Assembly (NCBI RefSeq): GCF_040905785.1
Contig: NZ_JBBDQW010000061.1
Span: forward strand, 40,042-104,041
Source of the DNA: Tistlia sp040905785
GTDB taxonomy: Bacteria > Pseudomonadota > Alphaproteobacteria > Kiloniellales > DSM-21159
DNA: 64,000 nucleotides
Direction of reading: 5' to 3'
The notes under the pieces were generated by a model. The model worked only from the letters and a program-made list of their open reading frames with translations. It had not been told where the DNA came from and searched no databases. Shown here in pieces: positions 61,931 through 64,000 of this stretch. Numbering within the stretch: position 1 is the first letter of the stretch; the number at the start of each line of letters is the position of its first letter. The position numbers and the translations under genes were made by a program.

Positions 61931-62674
61931 CTAACAGGGGATTCGGGTTCCCTGGGCGGTCGTGGAGACCTCCGGCTGTGCCCGCAGGCTGCCGACCAGG
62001 TCGTAGACCGCGGCCCCCGTGACCGCGCGCACCCGCGCGGCGTAGGGACCGATGTTGGTGCATTCCAGGACCACGGCGTCGAGCCGCCCGGCGCGCGCCA
62101 GCAGGCGCGCCGCCGCCTCGGCGACGTCGGCCTCGGCGGCGGCCGGATCGAAGGCCGCGCGGTCCTCGGCGATGGCCGGGTAGAGCGTGCGGCCCTGCTC
62201 GAGGCCCTCGACCAGCAGGTCCTCGGACCAGTGGCCGCCGAAGTGGCGCGGCGTCAGGCGCCGGGCGTCGAAGGTCAGGATGCCGAGGCGCGCCGCCGCG
62301 CCGTGGCGGGCGCGGACCTGGGGCAGCAGGCTGAGCGCGCTGGCCGCCACCGGCACCGGCAGGGCCGCCGCCAGGCGCGCCTGCAGCTCGCCCAGGAAGC
62401 CGCAGCTGGTGGCGATCACGGCGGCGCCCTCGGCGACCAGCGCCCGCCCCGCCGCCAGAATCGCCTCGGCCAGCGCCGGCTCGATCCCCTCGGGGCGCGC
62501 CACCGCCGCGACGCTCGCCGCCGCGACCCGGCGATAGAGCACCGGCCGGTCGAAGGAGGCGGGGTTGCCGATGTCGCCGGGCAGGCGCGGGAAGCGCGTG
62601 TTCAGCAGCACCACGCCGACGGGGGCCTGGCGCGATGCCGGCGGGGCGGCCGCCGGCTCAGCGGTAGTCGACAA
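61931..62674 (-). CDS. aspartate/glutamate racemase superfamily protein
   Basis: 247 residues. The fold is recognisable by two active-site cysteines in the expected settings, Cys91 in ATSCGFLG and Cys205 in LECTNIGPY, with VGVVLLNTRFPRLPGDIGNP near the N-terminus. This N-terminal motif is typical of uncharacterised family members rather than of MurI, so the substrate is unknown; hydantoin or maleate-type isomerase chemistry is also possible. The start at 62674 lies 17 bp inside the end of the upstream OmpA-family gene, which suggests a two-gene operon with coupled translation. Confidence 0.85.
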   Translation of the reverse strand: MSTTAEPAAAPPASRQAPVGVVLLNTRFPRLPGDIGNPASFDRPVLYRRVAAASVAAVARPEGIEPALAEAILAAGRALVAEGAAVIATSCGFLGELQARLAAALPVPVAASALSLLPQVRARHGAAARLGILTFDARRLTPRHFGGHWSEDLLVEGLEQGRTLYPAIAEDRAAFDPAAAEADVAEAAARLLARAGRLDAVVLECTNIGPYAARVRAVTGAAVYDLVGSLRAQPEVSTTAQGTRIPC

Positions 62675-63629
62675 GCTCGACGCGGCGATTGAGCGCGCGG
62701 CCCTGCTCGGTACGGTTGGTCGCTACCGGCGCCAGGAAGCCGACGCCGGCCGGGGTCATGCGGCCCGCCGCGACGCCGTGTTCCGCGGCCAGTGCAGCGG
62801 CCACGGCGGCGGCGCGCTTGCGCGAGAGCTCGAGGTTGTAGTCGAGCCCGCCCTGGCCGTCGGTGTGGCCGACGATCAGCACCTCCAGATCCGGCTGGTC
62901 GGCGAGCAGTCGGGCGATCTCCTGCAGTGCCGGGGCCGAGTCGGGCTCCAGCTCGGCGCTGTCGAAGCCGAAGAAGATGTTGTAGAGCGCGACCCGGCCC
63001 TCTGCCTCCAGGCCCTCGGCCATGGCCGCGGCGTCGACCGTCACCAGGCCGGCCGCCATCGGGGTCAGCTCGACGACCTCCAGGTGGCCGTAGACCCGGT
63101 CCTTGTCGGCGCCGCCGCCGGCGGTGTTCCGCACGACGTAGAGCGCGGCGTAGAGGTCGCCCTCCTCCGGCCGCGCGAGGCGGGCCACCAGGTAGCGCTG
63201 GTCCTTGTAGTTCTCGGCGAACTCGGTGCTGTAGGGGATGGCGGCGTGGTTGAAGTTGCGGCCGCCGCAGGCTTCGTTGGCGCAGGTGAAGAGCAGCTCG
63301 AAGCCGCCGGCCGCCAGGCCCTGCTCGTAGTTGCGCAGGATCTCCAGCGTGCTGCGCTCGGGCGGCATGCGGTAGACGATGCGCGTGACGCGGCCCTCCA
63401 GCGCCCGGGCGTGGTCGAGGTTCTTCGACAGGCCGCCGTAGGCGCTGGCCGGCTCGACCAGCAGGTGCGTGTCGGTGAAGTCCTCGAGCTGGTAGCGGAC
63501 GATCTCGGCGTCGGGATAGCGCTGGATCGCCGGGTGGTCGGCCGCGCCCTCGAGGTCCGCCGCGCCGCCCGGCAGGGCCAGGCCGGCGACGACCGCCGCC
63601 GCGAGGATCGTGAGAAGCGTTCTGGCCAT
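62658..63629 (-). CDS. secreted OmpA-family protein (N-terminal DUF4892-like, C-terminal peptidoglycan-binding domain)
   Basis: 323 residues from the ATG at 63629, preceded by an AGAGGGGGG site. This start gives a clean signal peptide (MARTLLTILAAAVVAGLALP, predicted cleavage near residue 24, GGAA/DLEG). An upstream frame of 37 residues is open but lacks those features. Residues 25-190 (DHPAIQRYPDAEIVRYQ, ILRNYEQGLAAGGFELLF) look like the DUF4892 family of periplasmic proteins. The C-terminal part (FFGFDSAEL, VGHTDGQGG, NLELSRKRAAAV, NRRVELV) is an OmpA-like peptidoglycan-binding domain. It probably anchors in the periplasm or outer membrane. It overlaps the racemase-family gene by 17 bp. Confidence 0.9.
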   Translation of the reverse strand: MARTLLTILAAAVVAGLALPGGAADLEGAADHPAIQRYPDAEIVRYQLEDFTDTHLLVEPASAYGGLSKNLDHARALEGRVTRIVYRMPPERSTLEILRNYEQGLAAGGFELLFTCANEACGGRNFNHAAIPYSTEFAENYKDQRYLVARLARPEEGDLYAALYVVRNTAGGGADKDRVYGHLEVVELTPMAAGLVTVDAAAMAEGLEAEGRVALYNIFFGFDSAELEPDSAPALQEIARLLADQPDLEVLIVGHTDGQGGLDYNLELSRKRAAAVAAALAAEHGVAAGRMTPAGVGFLAPVATNRTEQGRALNRRVELVDYR

Positions 63630-63756
63630 GGCTTTCTGCCCCCCTCTTGGCGCTCGCGATGAGCGCCGACCGCTGCTCCCCACAACGCCGGCCGGCCACG
63701 CGCCCAGTCTAGGCCGCCGCGGCGCGGCGGTCGAGACCACCCCGCGGCCGGCGCAT

Positions 63757-63868
63757 CCACGCCCCTCGACACGCTCGGGACGAAGCGAAGAATCGTGTAA
63801 GATCCAATGCTTGTTCGGCGCCGCTCATCTCGCACTTTCGCTTCGCCCCGAGCCTTTCGAGGGGCGTG
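63757..63868. repeat. imperfect inverted repeat, second copy of the dispersed palindrome
   Basis: Arms at about 63757-63788 and 63837-63868 pair imperfectly (for example CGACACGCTCGGGAC against CCCCGAGCCTTTCG). Both share the CACGCCCCTCGA...GAAGC core with the 8545-8652 element. The two elements are 55 kb apart and bracket most of the biosynthetic genes seen here. Confidence 0.85.
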
Positions 63869-63935
63869 ACGGCGCCGGGTCCGGAAGGATGGCGCGGGGC
63901 GGGGCACGCTGGATCACGGATCGCAAGGCTCGCCA

Positions 63936-63959
63936 CCCGGAAGCCTGGCGGCTTCCGGG
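63936..63959. repeat. perfect 10-bp hairpin with 4-nt loop
   Basis: CCCGGAAGCC (63936-63945), loop TGGC, GGCTTCCGGG (63950-63959). There is no T-tract, so it is more likely a REP-like palindrome than a terminator. Confidence 0.7.
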
Positions 63960-64000
63960 CTCGCCTAGCGTCCGGGATGACGGGGGAAGCACCGGTGCCT

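Larger units (their letters stand above)
63630..64000. other. gene-free right end
   Basis: I see no convincing gene in this 371-bp stretch. It holds an inverted repeat (63757-63868) and a hairpin (63936-63959). Short frames here are only translations of the repeat. Confidence 0.7.

Noticed and set aside
61562..62692. Plus-strand frames opposite the PAS and racemase-family genes, and 62565-63662
   Set aside because: They are composition shadows; the minus-strand frames contain conserved catalytic cysteines, a PAS core, a signal peptide and an OmpA motif.
63709..63936. Short hypothetical protein on the minus strand at the right end (similar one at 8501-8770)
   Set aside because: Both are translations of the palindromic repeat, sharing RFFASSRACRGA-like text, and have no ribosome binding site.

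Overview
This 64 kb window is most of a large trans-acyltransferase (trans-AT) polyketide synthase / nonribosomal peptide synthetase hybrid gene cluster in a very GC-rich bacterium. An H-NS/HvrA-type protein, a PAS_5-like protein, an OmpA lipoprotein-like gene and dispersed palindromic repeats suggest an alphaproteobacterium, possibly a Rhodospirillales relative. That placement is an inference from flanking gene families. The left edge cuts through a PKS gene, so the cluster continues upstream.

Layout. (1) 1-8519: the 3' part of a PKS with an embedded ECH pair, tandem beta-branching ACPs and a KS-KR-ACP module, then a coupled luciferase-like monooxygenase. (2) 8520-9212: a perfect 31-bp inverted repeat and a LysE exporter gene lacking its 3' third. 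(3) 9209-14943: shared and tailoring enzymes, namely the trans-AT (minus), a PfaD-type trans-enoylreductase, a methyltransferase, a putative Fe(II)/2-oxoglutarate oxygenase (minus) and a second methyltransferase. (4) 15066-60677: three overlapping plus-strand genes, a giant PKS/NRPS (about 8530 aa, interrupted by a 10-N assembly gap), a flavin monooxygenase (448 aa), and a second giant PKS/NRPS (6225 aa) ending in a thioesterase. (5) 60806-63629: an H-NS-like gene, a PAS-domain gene, an Asp/Glu racemase-family gene and an OmpA-family gene, probably outside the pathway. (6) 63630-64000: no gene, but a second copy of the inverted repeat and a hairpin.

How it may work. No module carries an AT domain; only the post-KS linker ending in YPFxxxRYW/RHW remains, so the free-standing AT at 9209-10318 should load the ACPs. 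If gene order is assembly order, the chain gains a beta-branch on the tandem Trp-flagged ACPs. It then passes through a non-elongating KS to a glycine-type NRPS module, and through modules with KR, C-methyltransferase, DH/DH-like and KR domains. Next it meets a module split between two proteins, with a Baeyer-Villiger-type flavin monooxygenase encoded exactly at the split. It continues through DH/KR modules and a second non-elongating KS to a terminal amino-acid module, and is released by the TE. The predicted product is a beta-branched, C-methylated polyketide with an internal glycine amide, possibly an oxygen inserted in the backbone, and a terminal amino acid.

The strongest unusual features are the monooxygenase inside a split module, a carrier-protein-like domain without the phosphopantetheine serine inserted in a KS linker, two KS0-ACP-C-A-PCP units, a tandem DH/DH-like pair, and at least eight in-frame tandem duplications that all use a 15-nt unit.
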